Positions 6,174 to 13,862 of a stretch of 13,862 bases of DNA are shown here, one piece after another. The stretch is from the NCBI GenBank assembly GCA_900770895.1, contig CAAGMF010000246.1, forward strand, positions 1 through 13,862, in the 5' to 3' direction. The notes under the pieces were generated by a model. That model did not search any database. It was given only the letters and a program-made list of their open reading frames with translations, and was not told the DNA's origin. Both the position numbers and the translations under genes were made by a program. The DNA is from an uncultured Mitsuokella sp. (GTDB taxonomy: Bacteria > Bacillota > Negativicutes > Selenomonadales > Selenomonadaceae). Every line of letters starts with the position of its first letter. Positions within the stretch are counted from its first letter, which is position 1.

Positions 6174-8912
6174 ATGAACATAGCTGCCTGTTACATCGTG
6201 CGCGATGAGGCAATGAATCTACGACGCTCGATTGCCAGCTTGCGTGAGTGCTACAATCAGCTGCTCGTGATAGACACGGGGTCGCAGGATGCGACAGTGA
6301 AGACAGCGCAGGATCTCGGGGCTGTGGTTCGCCACTTTACCTGGTGTGATGACTTTGCCGCCGCCCGTAATTTCGCTTTGGGCGAGCTCAGCCGCCTGAC
6401 ACTGGATACGGACTGGGTCATATTCCTCGATGCCGATGAGTATTTCAGTGCAGAGACGGCAGGCAATATCCGCAATGTCATCACAAGAGCAGAGGCAGCA
6501 GGCGACTCGGCCCTGCTCGTCATGCGTGCGAGCCTCGAGACGGCGACGGGCGAGGTGCTCAGCGAGGAGCCGAATCTGCGCATCTTTGCCCTGCGGTCGG
6601 GACGCCGCTATATGGGGCGCATCCATGAGGAGCTGCGCGACGGAGGACAGCCGCTTGACGGACTGGCCCTGGTACCGCGTGAGGAGCTGTTGCTTTATCA
6701 TACGGGCTATGCCAGAGAGGTGAATCGCCCGAAGGCGGAACGGAATCTGCGTATCCTGCAGCAAGAGCTGCAAGAAGCACAGAAGCTGGCAACACCAGAG
6801 GAACGACAGGCAGCGGCAGGCAGGCTCTACATGTATCTGGCCGAGGCCTGTCGCGGTGTAGACGATATGGACGCCGCTCTGCGCTATGCCCGGCTCGATA
6901 TCGCTCAGGGACGCCGCAACGTGGTCTTTGCGAGTCGGTCCTATCATCTGGCTCTCGGCGTCATAGCGAGGAAACTCGAACAGACGGAGGGCCTCAGGCA
7001 GTACGAGCTGCTTGAGGCGCGGCTCAGGCTGGCCCGCCAGGCTGTGCAGGACTTCCCGGAGCTGCCGGAGCTCGCGGCTGAGTACGGCGGTGCCTTGCTC
7101 AGTGTCGGGGAGCTCACGGCAGCCGAGCATGAGCTAGAGCGGGCCTTGGTGGTCAGACAATCAGCTGACTCGATTGAGCCTCGCCAGTTCACGTCCGCTC
7201 AGAAGGCGCAGGTACAGCAGCTGCTCATGCATATACGTCAGGCGCAGCAGCGTCAGGTATTCATCACAGCCGGACTCATCTGTCAGGACGAGGCGGCTGT
7301 CCTGCCGGATTGGCTCGCAGACGCTCAGCAATTCGCCGATGAGATCGTGGTTGGTGACACCGGCTCAGGTGATGACAGCGTCGATTTGGTGCGTACGGCT
7401 GGGGCCAAGGTATTGGATCTGAGCAGGGGGAACGCGGCTGATTTTGACTTTGCGGCGGCGAAAAACGCAGTCCTCGCCGCTGCGGCAGCTGTGCCTAATA
7501 CTGAGCACTGGTACGTATTCCTCGATGCCGATGAGCGCTTCTATCACCCGGAGCGCGTGCGCGGTCTGCTGCAGCTGCTGCCGGACGCCGTGCAGGGAGT
7601 CCAGGTGCCGCTCATAAATATCGATACGGACCGTCTCGGCGAGGAAATCGACCGCGTGCCGTTGCTACGCCTCTGGCGGGCCCGAGACGGACGTCGCTTC
7701 ATCGGACATGTGCATGAGGCAGTGTATGATATCCAACCGGATGGCCGCCTGAACGCCGTGCCAGCTCAGACGCTCCTACCGGCCTTGGCTGTCTGCCATA
7801 CGGGCTATGCGACGAGCAAAGCCGTGACCAAGGCACGGCGCAATCTCGTACTGCTCGAGGCCGATATAAAGGCGCACGGCGAGCAGCCGCGTCATTGGCG
7901 CTATCTGGCCAGTACCTGCTACGGACTGGCGGAGTATGAGCTCGCGGCGCATTATGCTGAGCTGGCTATAAAACGAGGGCCGGAGTTTGTCGCAGGTCAG
8001 CGGGAGATGTACTCGGTATGGTTGTCGTCCCTGCGGCTGGCGGGACGGCCCGAGGCAGAGCGGATAGCTGCGGCCCGCAGCGCTCTGGAGGCCTATCCAC
8101 AGGAGGCAGAGTATCAGCAGGAGCTGGACAGGCTCGAGGCCTTCCAATCATTTGATGACTGGTATGCTGGGGCTGGCAGTGGGGATAGCCTGGCGAAAAA
8201 GCTGTCGGAACGTTGGGCAGGGCTCGGTCAGGCAGACCGCGAGCATCTGATGAGCTGGGCGCGTGAGCGCGGGCATTGGGACGTACAGGCAGCCCTGGCT
8301 GCCCTGGAGGACGGGCCCGATATACCGGCTTCGCATCTCGTGCAGCTTGCGGCCGCGGGGGAGCGGGATCAGGTGACCTCGGAGCTGCCCCAGGCCTTCG
8401 GGCAGGTGCTGCGCGAACTGTTTGCCGCGCTATACTATCAGATACCGGTCGCTGAGGCAGACCGGGAGGCCTGGCTCGCCGCCTCAGATGTACTGCCAGA
8501 GCCGCTGCAGCGCGTATTGCTGCGGGCGGCGGGCAGCAGTCAGGCACTCACAGGCGGACATTTCGATGCCTGGCAGTCGGGCCTGATGGCACTCGCGCAG
8601 GGGAGCGCTGCGACACCACCGGACTGGTCGCGCTATGCTGAGCTCGCGGTCGATTTCGCGCCGGACTGGGCGCTGGTGGAGCGGGCGGCGGCCGAGCTGC
8701 AGGGGCAGGGAGCCTTTGCAGCGGCCTTCGAGCTGCTGGGCCGTGTCCCGGCGGCAGCAGCCGATGGCGAGTTCTGGTATCGCGTGGGTGTGTCGCTCTA
8801 TCGACTGCGCCAGCCCGGGGCTGCGGAGTGCTTTGCCCGCGCCGCCGAGGCTGGCTGCCCAGAGCGCAGTCTCGCGGCCTATCAGGCTTGGAGTGCGGAG
8901 GAGAGAGCATGA
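6174..8912 (+). CDS. tandem-domain family 2 glycosyltransferase with TPR-like repeats
   Basis: This is a 912-residue cytoplasmic protein with no signal peptide or membrane segment. ATG 6174 follows GGAGG (6162-6166) by 7 nt. GT2 domain A (1-180) has DTGS (34-37), DDFAAARN (59-66), the DXD-bearing FLDADE (84-89), IHEEL (150-154) and HTGY (176-179). GT2 domain B (363-546) repeats the set: DTGS (395-398), DFAAAKN (425-431), FLDADE (449-454), VHEA (513-516) and HTGY (542-545). Helical TPR-like stretches lie at about 190-350, 570-660 and 740-900. The motif set is that of the WaaE/SunS-like GT2 branch, which includes the Listeria flagellin O-GlcNAc transferase GmaR (GT2 plus TPR). The probable role is transfer of a sugar nucleotide to flagellin or to its first sugar. 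That target is inferred from position; the fold is certain. Its last four bases overlap the next start. Confidence 0.93.
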   Translation: MNIAACYIVRDEAMNLRRSIASLRECYNQLLVIDTGSQDATVKTAQDLGAVVRHFTWCDDFAAARNFALGELSRLTLDTDWVIFLDADEYFSAETAGNIRNVITRAEAAGDSALLVMRASLETATGEVLSEEPNLRIFALRSGRRYMGRIHEELRDGGQPLDGLALVPREELLLYHTGYAREVNRPKAERNLRILQQELQEAQKLATPEERQAAAGRLYMYLAEACRGVDDMDAALRYARLDIAQGRRNVVFASRSYHLALGVIARKLEQTEGLRQYELLEARLRLARQAVQDFPELPELAAEYGGALLSVGELTAAEHELERALVVRQSADSIEPRQFTSAQKAQVQQLLMHIRQAQQRQVFITAGLICQDEAAVLPDWLADAQQFADEIVVGDTGSGDDSVDLVRTAGAKVLDLSRGNAADFDFAAAKNAVLAAAAAVPNTEHWYVFLDADERFYHPERVRGLLQLLPDAVQGVQVPLINIDTDRLGEEIDRVPLLRLWRARDGRRFIGHVHEAVYDIQPDGRLNAVPAQTLLPALAVCHTGYATSKAVTKARRNLVLLEADIKAHGEQPRHWRYLASTCYGLAEYELAAHYAELAIKRGPEFVAGQREMYSVWLSSLRLAGRPEAERIAAARSALEAYPQEAEYQQELDRLEAFQSFDDWYAGAGSGDSLAKKLSERWAGLGQADREHLMSWARERGHWDVQAALAALEDGPDIPASHLVQLAAAGERDQVTSELPQAFGQVLRELFAALYYQIPVAEADREAWLAASDVLPEPLQRVLLRAAGSSQALTGGHFDAWQSGLMALAQGSAATPPDWSRYAELAVDFAPDWALVERAAAELQGQGAFAAAFELLGRVPAAAADGEFWYRVGVSLYRLRQPGAAECFARAAEAGCPERSLAAYQAWSAEERA

Positions 8913-10399
8913 GGAAGCAGGAAAAGAAAAACGATGTCATGGTCTCGGCCTGCGTCATCGCGAAGAACGAGGAGCGGAACCTGCCACGCTGGCTTGACTC
9001 CATGCGTGAGGTAGCCGATGAGCTCATAGTCGTCGATACTGGCAGCACGGATGCGACGGTTGCCTTGGCCGAGCAGGCGGGGGCGCGTGTATTTCACTTT
9101 ACCTGGATTGACGATTTCGCGGCGGCGAAGAACTATGCGCTCGATCAGGCCCGCGGGCGCTGGATTCTGTTCCTCGATGCGGATGAGTATTTCACGCCGG
9201 AGTCGCGGCCACGCATCCGGCCGCTGCTGCGGCAGGCAGAACAAAGCCCGCGGACGCTTGGGATATTGTGCCGCCTCGTGAATGTAGATGTCGATGCGGG
9301 CTGGCGCGTGAGCTCGGCCATCATCCAGCAGCGCATATTCCGCCATCGCCCGGATATACGCTATACGGGGGCCATCCATGAGTCGCTGACCATACCGGCG
9401 GACAGCGTGCGCCTGCTGGCCGATGATATCACGATCTACCATACGGGCTATTCGACGAGTGTGGCGCAGCAGAAGATGCGACGCAATCTCGCGCTCATGC
9501 AGGCGAAAATCGAGCGGCAGGGGGCGCCTGAGCCGCTCGATTATGGCTATCTCATGGATATCGCCTACGGCCTCGGCGAGTATCGCAAGGCCATCGGCTA
9601 CGCGCAGCAGCTGCTGAGCTATCCCGGGCTATCAGAGGACAATCGGGAGCGGGCCTATGAGATATGGACGAGCTCCTGCATCGAGGGGAAATTCCCCGAG
9701 AATGAGACGCAGACAGCGCTCATGGCAGCCCGGGCGGCTTGTCCCGAGGATGCCGAGTTCGTGCTCATGCAGGGACTCTGGCGCTATGAGCTAGGGGACT
9801 ATCTGGCCGCGGAGGATTTGCTCAGGCATGGACTCGCCCTGCATGAGCGGCGGCAAAGGGAGCAGCAGCGCGAGCGTCAGGCGGGCAACAGCCTGTCGGT
9901 CAGCGTGACGGCACTCATAGACAATGCCGAACGGCTGCTGCCCTCGGTGGACTGGCGGCTGGGCCAGCTTTGCCAGCTGCGCGGAGATCGGGATGAGGCA
10001 CAGCAGCATTTTCTGGCCGGTCTGCAGCGTCATCCGCATCATAGCGGCCTGCTCGGAGACTTTCTCGCCCTGCTGCGGGATATCGGGGCGACGGAGACGG
10101 ATATCATCGAGATATTGAATGGTCTTTACGATGTACGGCATGATGCGGGCTGGCTCGCCCAGGAGCTCGCGCAGTGCCACGGCGGAGCTGTCTATATATA
10201 CTACGCGCGCCATGCGGGGCGCAGCCTCACGAGTGATAGCGCGCTGATGGCAGCGGGTCGCTATCGGGCGGCCGCCTGCCAGGCAGCCGCAGAGCTGCGG
10301 CAGATCTATGGACTCGCCACATGGTCGGGCCAGGCAGATGGTATCTGCGCCCTGATACCGCCCCGCGAGCGCTGGCATTACGCCGGGATGATGAGATAA
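8909..10399 (+). CDS. family 2 glycosyltransferase with TPR-like C-terminus
   Basis: This is a 496-residue protein. ATG 8909 overlaps the previous stop (ATGA, 8909-8912) and is preceded by GGAGGAG (8897-8903), so the two genes are translationally coupled. A GTG at 8828 would extend the frame by 27 codons, but into the upstream gene and without the conserved motifs. One GT2 domain (about 10-185) carries CVIAKNEERN (15-24), DTGSTDATV (43-51), DDFAAAKN (68-75), FLDADEYF (88-95), IHESL (156-160) and HTGY (178-181). The rest (about 190-470) is helical and TPR-like, with GYLMDIAYGLGEYRKAIGYA at 213-232. It is closer to domain A than to domain B of its neighbour: both have HFTW.DDFAAA. It probably adds a sugar in the same glycosylation pathway; acceptor and donor are unknown. 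Confidence 0.94.
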   Translation: MRKQEKKNDVMVSACVIAKNEERNLPRWLDSMREVADELIVVDTGSTDATVALAEQAGARVFHFTWIDDFAAAKNYALDQARGRWILFLDADEYFTPESRPRIRPLLRQAEQSPRTLGILCRLVNVDVDAGWRVSSAIIQQRIFRHRPDIRYTGAIHESLTIPADSVRLLADDITIYHTGYSTSVAQQKMRRNLALMQAKIERQGAPEPLDYGYLMDIAYGLGEYRKAIGYAQQLLSYPGLSEDNRERAYEIWTSSCIEGKFPENETQTALMAARAACPEDAEFVLMQGLWRYELGDYLAAEDLLRHGLALHERRQREQQRERQAGNSLSVSVTALIDNAERLLPSVDWRLGQLCQLRGDRDEAQQHFLAGLQRHPHHSGLLGDFLALLRDIGATETDIIEILNGLYDVRHDAGWLAQELAQCHGGAVYIYYARHAGRSLTSDSALMAAGRYRAAACQAAAELRQIYGLATWSGQADGICALIPPRERWHYAGMMR

Positions 10400-10404
10400 A
10401 GTGA

Positions 10405-10445
10405 GACTTATTCATAGGGAGTTTTTACTCCCTATGAATTTAGTC
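10405..10445 (+). repeat. long perfect inverted repeat after the GT2 gene
   Basis: ATTCATAGGGAGT (10410-10422) pairs without mismatch with ACTCCCTATGAAT (10427-10439) around TTTT, and the outer GACT/AGTC (10405-10408 and 10442-10445) extends the stem past a small internal loop. It follows the stop codon by 5 bp and could act as a terminator or mRNA-end stabiliser. The trailing T-run is short (TTT), so termination is likely weak or partial. Confidence 0.85.
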
Positions 10446-10463
10446 GAACTTACCCAGGGCTTT

Positions 10464-10510
10464 AGGGGCGCTTATCTCCCGCCTGAAGAGGCGGGAGTCT
10501 TAGCGCCCCT
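10464..10510 (+). repeat. two-tier inverted repeat before the GT41 gene
   Basis: The outer arms AGGGGCGCT (10464-10472) and AGCGCCCCT (10502-10510) match perfectly. The inner arms CTCCCGCC (10476-10483) and GGCGGGAG (10490-10497) form a second perfect stem around TGAAGA. No T-tract follows, so it is not a standard terminator. With the hairpin just upstream it fills the gap between the two genes. It may be an attenuator, a processing site or the remnant of a palindrome-ended mobile element. Confidence 0.85.
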
Positions 10511-10535
10511 CAGCATCGGAGAAAATAAGACTGAT

Positions 10536-10539
10536 GGAG
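10536..10539 (+). promoter_or_regulatory. Shine-Dalgarno that decides the GT41 gene start
   Basis: GGAG lies 1, 4 and 7 nt before three consecutive ATG codons (10541, 10544, 10547). Only the third has normal spacing, so 10547 is preferred; the first would add just two Met residues. An earlier ATG at 10534 is out of frame and stops after 15 codons. Confidence 0.6.
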
Positions 10540-10546
10540 CATGATG

Positions 10547-13500
10547 ATGACCTATCGCGAGAAACTACAGCTATTCAATGATCTGACGGCAGCCATGGAC
10601 CGGCGCGACTGGGCCGAAGCCTTGCGGCTGGCCGAGGCGCTCTATGCGGCGCAGCCGTCGGACCGCCGCATGTATGAGGCCATCCTGGCCGCCTATATCG
10701 ATGGACAGGGGGAGATTGCGCAGGCAGCACAGATAGCCGCAGACTATGCAGCGCATTTCGGCGAAGCATCTGCCTGGGGCCAGCTCGATGGCGTGGCGCA
10801 TTTCTACCTCGGGCGCGTGGCCCTGCTGGCCGATGATGGAGCAGCTGCTGAGCAGCACCTGCAGGCAGCGCTGGCGGATGGGTCCATGCCCGAGTGGTAT
10901 CGCGGCGCGGCCTGCAGTATCTATGCGACGCTTTGCCGCCAGCTCGGCCGCATGGAGCAGGCCGTGGAGCTATTTCGTAGGTCGAGCGACTACAAGGATC
11001 TCGCGCACGGCAAGGCTGCGGAGTACAGCAACTACCTGTTCAATCTGCACTATCTCGCGAAAACACCGGAATTCATGTACGAAGCAGCTCTGGGCTACGG
11101 CCGCTTGTTCGAGCATATAAAGCCCTATCAATACGATCGGGCCAGGGTGAAAAAGCGCTGGCAGAAGCGGCGCAAGCTGCGTATCGGCTATATATCGCCC
11201 GACCTGCATTTCCACGTCGTGGCCTTCTTCAGCTATGCCTTCTTTCACTCATATGACCACGAGCTGTTCGAGGTCTATTGCTATACCGATTGCCTGGAGG
11301 ATGGAGCGAGCCGCGAATTCGCCGCCATCACGGACAAGTGGCGCAACGTGCGCGGCCTGCTACCGGACGAGGTGGCGAGAATCGTGCACGCTGATGAGAT
11401 CGATATCCTGATAGACCTGGCCGGACACACCGCGAATAACTTCCTGCCCGTACTGGCCTGCAAGCCAGCACCTGTACAGGTATCCGGTATCGGCTATTTC
11501 GGCACGACGGGACTCCCGGCAGTAGATTATTTCCTCGCCGACCATTATACAGATCCTGAGGATGTACCTGAGCCGAATGACAAATGGTTTGTGGAGAAAC
11601 TGCTGCGGCTGCCGCAGAGCCATTTCTGCTTCATGTGGCACGATGCGCCTGACTATCCCGGTCCGGCTCCCTGCCGCCGAAATGGTTATATCACGTTCGG
11701 CAGCTTCAATAATTTCGCCAAGGTATCTGATGCGGTGCTGCAGGTCTGGAGCGAGATCATGCGCCAGGTGCCGGACAGCCGCCTCTATCTGAAAGCGGCG
11801 GTATTCAACAAAACCTATACAGCCGAGGCCGCAAAAAAGCGCATAGCTGCGGCTGGTATCGACCTTGCCCGTGTGATTCTGGGGGAGCAGGAGCCAAAGT
11901 ACCTGCGGCACTATCATGAGATGGATATCGCACTCGATACGTTCCCATATCCGGGCGGCGGTACGACGTGCGATGCGCTCTACATGGGCGTGCCGGTCGT
12001 GACACTAGTAGGAGAGCGGCATGGGGCGCGCTTCGGCGGCTCGCTGCTCACGAATGTAGGCCACGAGGAGCTCTGTGCAGCGGATGTGGCTGAGTATATA
12101 AGGATAGCCGTGGAGCTGGCCCACGACACGGAGAGGCTCTGCCGTTATCACGATACGCTGCGCTGGGATATGCAGAGGTCACCGGTCATGCAGTCGGCCG
12201 ACTACATGGCGGCAGTCGAGCAGGCCTATATGCGTATCTGGCTGGACTATGTCGAGGCCGACATGCCGGAGGCCGCGCGAGCTATGGATATCGCTGAGAA
12301 ATGTCTGCGCCTGCAGAGCTGTTCACAGACTGATGATTGGAAGCAGGTGCGTCAGCTAGCGCTTGAAATCATAGCGGGTACCGCGGATAAAAGGAATCTG
12401 GCTATGGCCTATGCAGCTGGAGCTATGGCGCAGTATGAGCACAGCCAGAAGGGTAGAAAGGACTGGGGCCGTACGAGCTGGTGGCTTCAGCAGGCGCTAG
12501 CCTATGATACAGAGCATCGCGCAGAGCTCGATCGCATGCTGGCCGAGGCCCGCATGAGCCTCGGCGATTTCGTGGGATGCCGTGATGCAGCCCGGCAGGG
12601 CCTGCAGGAGCTGGGGACTGCTGCCGAGTCGTCTGCACCGAGTGACTTCCGCATGGACCTGCTGGCCAAGCTGGCCCATGGCGAGAGCGGTATGGGAGAG
12701 AATGAGGCAGGGGCCGCGGACTATATGCGGGCCTCGCAGGCAGCGGAGCATTTGCCCGACCGCTGCCATATGTACAGCTCGGCCCTGTTGACCATGCACC
12801 ACTATGCTGGTGACACGACCGAGGATATCCGGGCGCTCAATGCGGCCCATATGGGCTACAACGATTTGCTCAGGGATGCAGAGATTCTGCCGGAGCTCAG
12901 TCCGATCGAGCTTTCTCAGCGACTTGCAGCACGTCCTGACCATCGCCTGCGCATCGGTTATTTATCGCCGGATTTCCGCAATCAGGTCATGTTCTACTTC
13001 TACTATCAGCTGCTAGTGGGACATACGGCGGACGCATTCGAGATTTTTGCCTATGCGTTGAATTCGCGTCAGGATGGTTTCACGGAGCTCGTACGCGGGG
13101 CCGTAGATCACTATGTGGACTGCTCCGGCAGGCGAGATGACTATGCGAACCTCGCGCAATGCATTCGTGACGATGGCATCGATGTGCTCGTCGACCTCGC
13201 CGGTCATGTAGCTGGTGGCGGACTGCCAGTGTTGGCCTATAGACCGGCGCCGGTACAGTTGTCTGGTATAGGGTACATCCATCCTACGGGCCTCAGAGGT
13301 GTCGATGGCTTCATCACTGATAGCTATGCCGATCCGCCAGAGGATGAGGCCGAGACATGGGCCGGACTCCAGGAGCGGCCTGTGCGGCTCACGAGCCAGT
13401 TCTGCTATACCGGGCGCAGCGATGTGCCAGAGCCGGTTGGCGCACCTTGTCGCGCGAAGGGCTATGTCACGTTCGGCGTATTTAACCGCTACAGCAAAAT

Positions 13501-13862
13501 CACCGATAAGATGATAGGACTATGGCGGGAGATCATGCAGGCGGTGCCGGGCAGCCGTCTCCTGCTCAAGAATCCACAGGCCATTACTCCGCAGGGCTGT
13601 CTCGCAGAGTACGAGCGGCTGGCGGGGCTGGGACTCGATATGAGCCGCGTGGAGATCGAGGGCACGACTGCCAACTACATGGAGCGCTACCTCGATGTCG
13701 ATATCGCGCTCGATACCTATCCCTATGTGGGCGGCGGGACGACCTGCGATGCGCTCTATATGGGCGTTCCGGTCGTATCGCTCTACGGGCGGCGCCATGG
13801 CGACCGCCTGGGGCTCTCGATACTGATGAATGCCGGCGTCGGTGAGCTGGCAGTGGCAACGC
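10547..13862 (+). CDS. double-module TPR-GT41 (OGT/SPINDLY-like) glycosyltransferase, 3' partial
   Basis: One uninterrupted frame runs from ATG 10547 to the window edge (1105 codons seen). The gene has two similar halves. Module 1: TPR-like helices (about 10-190), then a GT41 domain (about 205-565) with IGYISPDLHFH (H223), IDLAGHTA, PAPVQVSGIGY, SFNNFAK (K392), and the UDP-sugar-binding-type GGGTTCDALYMGVPVV (470-485) followed by GERHGAR. Module 2: a second helical region (about 570-795), then GT41 again with IGYLSPDFRNQ (Q813), VDLAGH, PAPVQLSGIGY, VFNRYSK (K984) and GGGTTCDALYMGVPVV (1062-1077). H223 and K392 align with human OGT His498 and Lys842. Module 2 has Gln at the His position. GT41 enzymes add GlcNAc, fucose or glucose to Ser, Thr or Asn of proteins in the cytoplasm; flagellin is the likely acceptor. 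No signal peptide. About the last 80-90 residues of module 2 lie outside the window. Confidence 0.93.
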   Translation, partial: MTYREKLQLFNDLTAAMDRRDWAEALRLAEALYAAQPSDRRMYEAILAAYIDGQGEIAQAAQIAADYAAHFGEASAWGQLDGVAHFYLGRVALLADDGAAAEQHLQAALADGSMPEWYRGAACSIYATLCRQLGRMEQAVELFRRSSDYKDLAHGKAAEYSNYLFNLHYLAKTPEFMYEAALGYGRLFEHIKPYQYDRARVKKRWQKRRKLRIGYISPDLHFHVVAFFSYAFFHSYDHELFEVYCYTDCLEDGASREFAAITDKWRNVRGLLPDEVARIVHADEIDILIDLAGHTANNFLPVLACKPAPVQVSGIGYFGTTGLPAVDYFLADHYTDPEDVPEPNDKWFVEKLLRLPQSHFCFMWHDAPDYPGPAPCRRNGYITFGSFNNFAKVSDAVLQVWSEIMRQVPDSRLYLKAAVFNKTYTAEAAKKRIAAAGIDLARVILGEQEPKYLRHYHEMDIALDTFPYPGGGTTCDALYMGVPVVTLVGERHGARFGGSLLTNVGHEELCAADVAEYIRIAVELAHDTERLCRYHDTLRWDMQRSPVMQSADYMAAVEQAYMRIWLDYVEADMPEAARAMDIAEKCLRLQSCSQTDDWKQVRQLALEIIAGTADKRNLAMAYAAGAMAQYEHSQKGRKDWGRTSWWLQQALAYDTEHRAELDRMLAEARMSLGDFVGCRDAARQGLQELGTAAESSAPSDFRMDLLAKLAHGESGMGENEAGAADYMRASQAAEHLPDRCHMYSSALLTMHHYAGDTTEDIRALNAAHMGYNDLLRDAEILPELSPIELSQRLAARPDHRLRIGYLSPDFRNQVMFYFYYQLLVGHTADAFEIFAYALNSRQDGFTELVRGAVDHYVDCSGRRDDYANLAQCIRDDGIDVLVDLAGHVAGGGLPVLAYRPAPVQLSGIGYIHPTGLRGVDGFITDSYADPPEDEAETWAGLQERPVRLTSQFCYTGRSDVPEPVGAPCRAKGYVTFGVFNRYSKITDKMIGLWREIMQAVPGSRLLLKNPQAITPQGCLAEYERLAGLGLDMSRVEIEGTTANYMERYLDVDIALDTYPYVGGGTTCDALYMGVPVVSLYGRRHGDRLGLSILMNAGVGELAVAT

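Noticed and set aside
7860..7867. An exact sigma-28-like -10 string, GCCGATAT, inside the 912-aa gene.
   Set aside because: No TAAA lies at the right distance and the string arises easily from the codons GCC GAT AT. Similar strings occur elsewhere in coding sequence, which is also why the intergenic promoter call is not rated higher.
8828..8908. A 27-codon upstream extension of the second GT2 gene starting at GTG 8828.
   Set aside because: It would overlap the previous gene by 85 bp and lacks conserved residues, while ATG 8909 has GGAGGAG at good spacing and an ATGA stop-start overlap.
10464..10510. The two-tier palindrome as a Rho-independent terminator or a CRISPR-type repeat.
   Set aside because: No T-run follows the stem, and there is only one unit with no spacers.

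Overview
The window reads as chromosomal DNA of a GC-rich, motile, anaerobic Negativicutes-type Firmicute, most likely Selenomonas-like. This placement is inferred from the gene families, strong GGAGG ribosome binding sites, a sigma-D/28-type flagellin promoter and the protein sequence style. No taxonomic marker gene is present, so it is not proven. All genes are on the + strand.

Region 1 (1-4305) is housekeeping. After the tail and terminator of an unseen upstream gene come a B12-binding/radical SAM protein of the TIGR03960 type, fused at its C-terminus to the usually separate DUF2344/TIGR03936 partner, and then ribonuclease G (rng). The two are 26 bp apart and look co-transcribed.

Region 2 (4306-6062) is a flagellin unit. 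It has a sigma-28/D-like promoter, a perfect 16-bp tandem repeat at the predicted transcription start, and a roughly 175-nt leader. The leader holds two hairpins with the identical hexaloop AGGGAT (the ANGGAN form bound by CsrA) and a third ANGGAN match over the Shine-Dalgarno. A 441-aa flagellin, a palindromic intergenic repeat and a strong Rho-independent terminator follow.

Region 3 (6063-13862) is a protein-glycosylation cluster. A 912-aa protein carries two GT2 (WaaE/SunS/GmaR-like) domains with TPR-like helices. It is translationally coupled by an ATGA overlap to a 496-aa single-domain GT2-TPR protein. After a structured 147-bp gap comes a very large gene, open to the window edge (at least 1105 codons), with two complete TPR-GT41 (O-GlcNAc transferase/SPINDLY-like) modules in tandem. 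Module 1 keeps the His equivalent to human OGT His498, while module 2 has Gln there.

The simplest reading is that these enzymes glycosylate the adjacent flagellin, whose central region is rich in Ser/Thr. The likely target and sugar are inferred from proximity and from known flagellin glycosyltransferases with the same folds. The most noteworthy elements are the doubled GT2 and doubled GT41 enzymes, one with a degenerate active site, and the apparent CsrA-type control of the flagellin mRNA. Two or three copies of a palindromic repeat (core GCCTTCCCC..GGGGAAGG) are scattered between the genes. No intergenic gap exceeds 300 bp.
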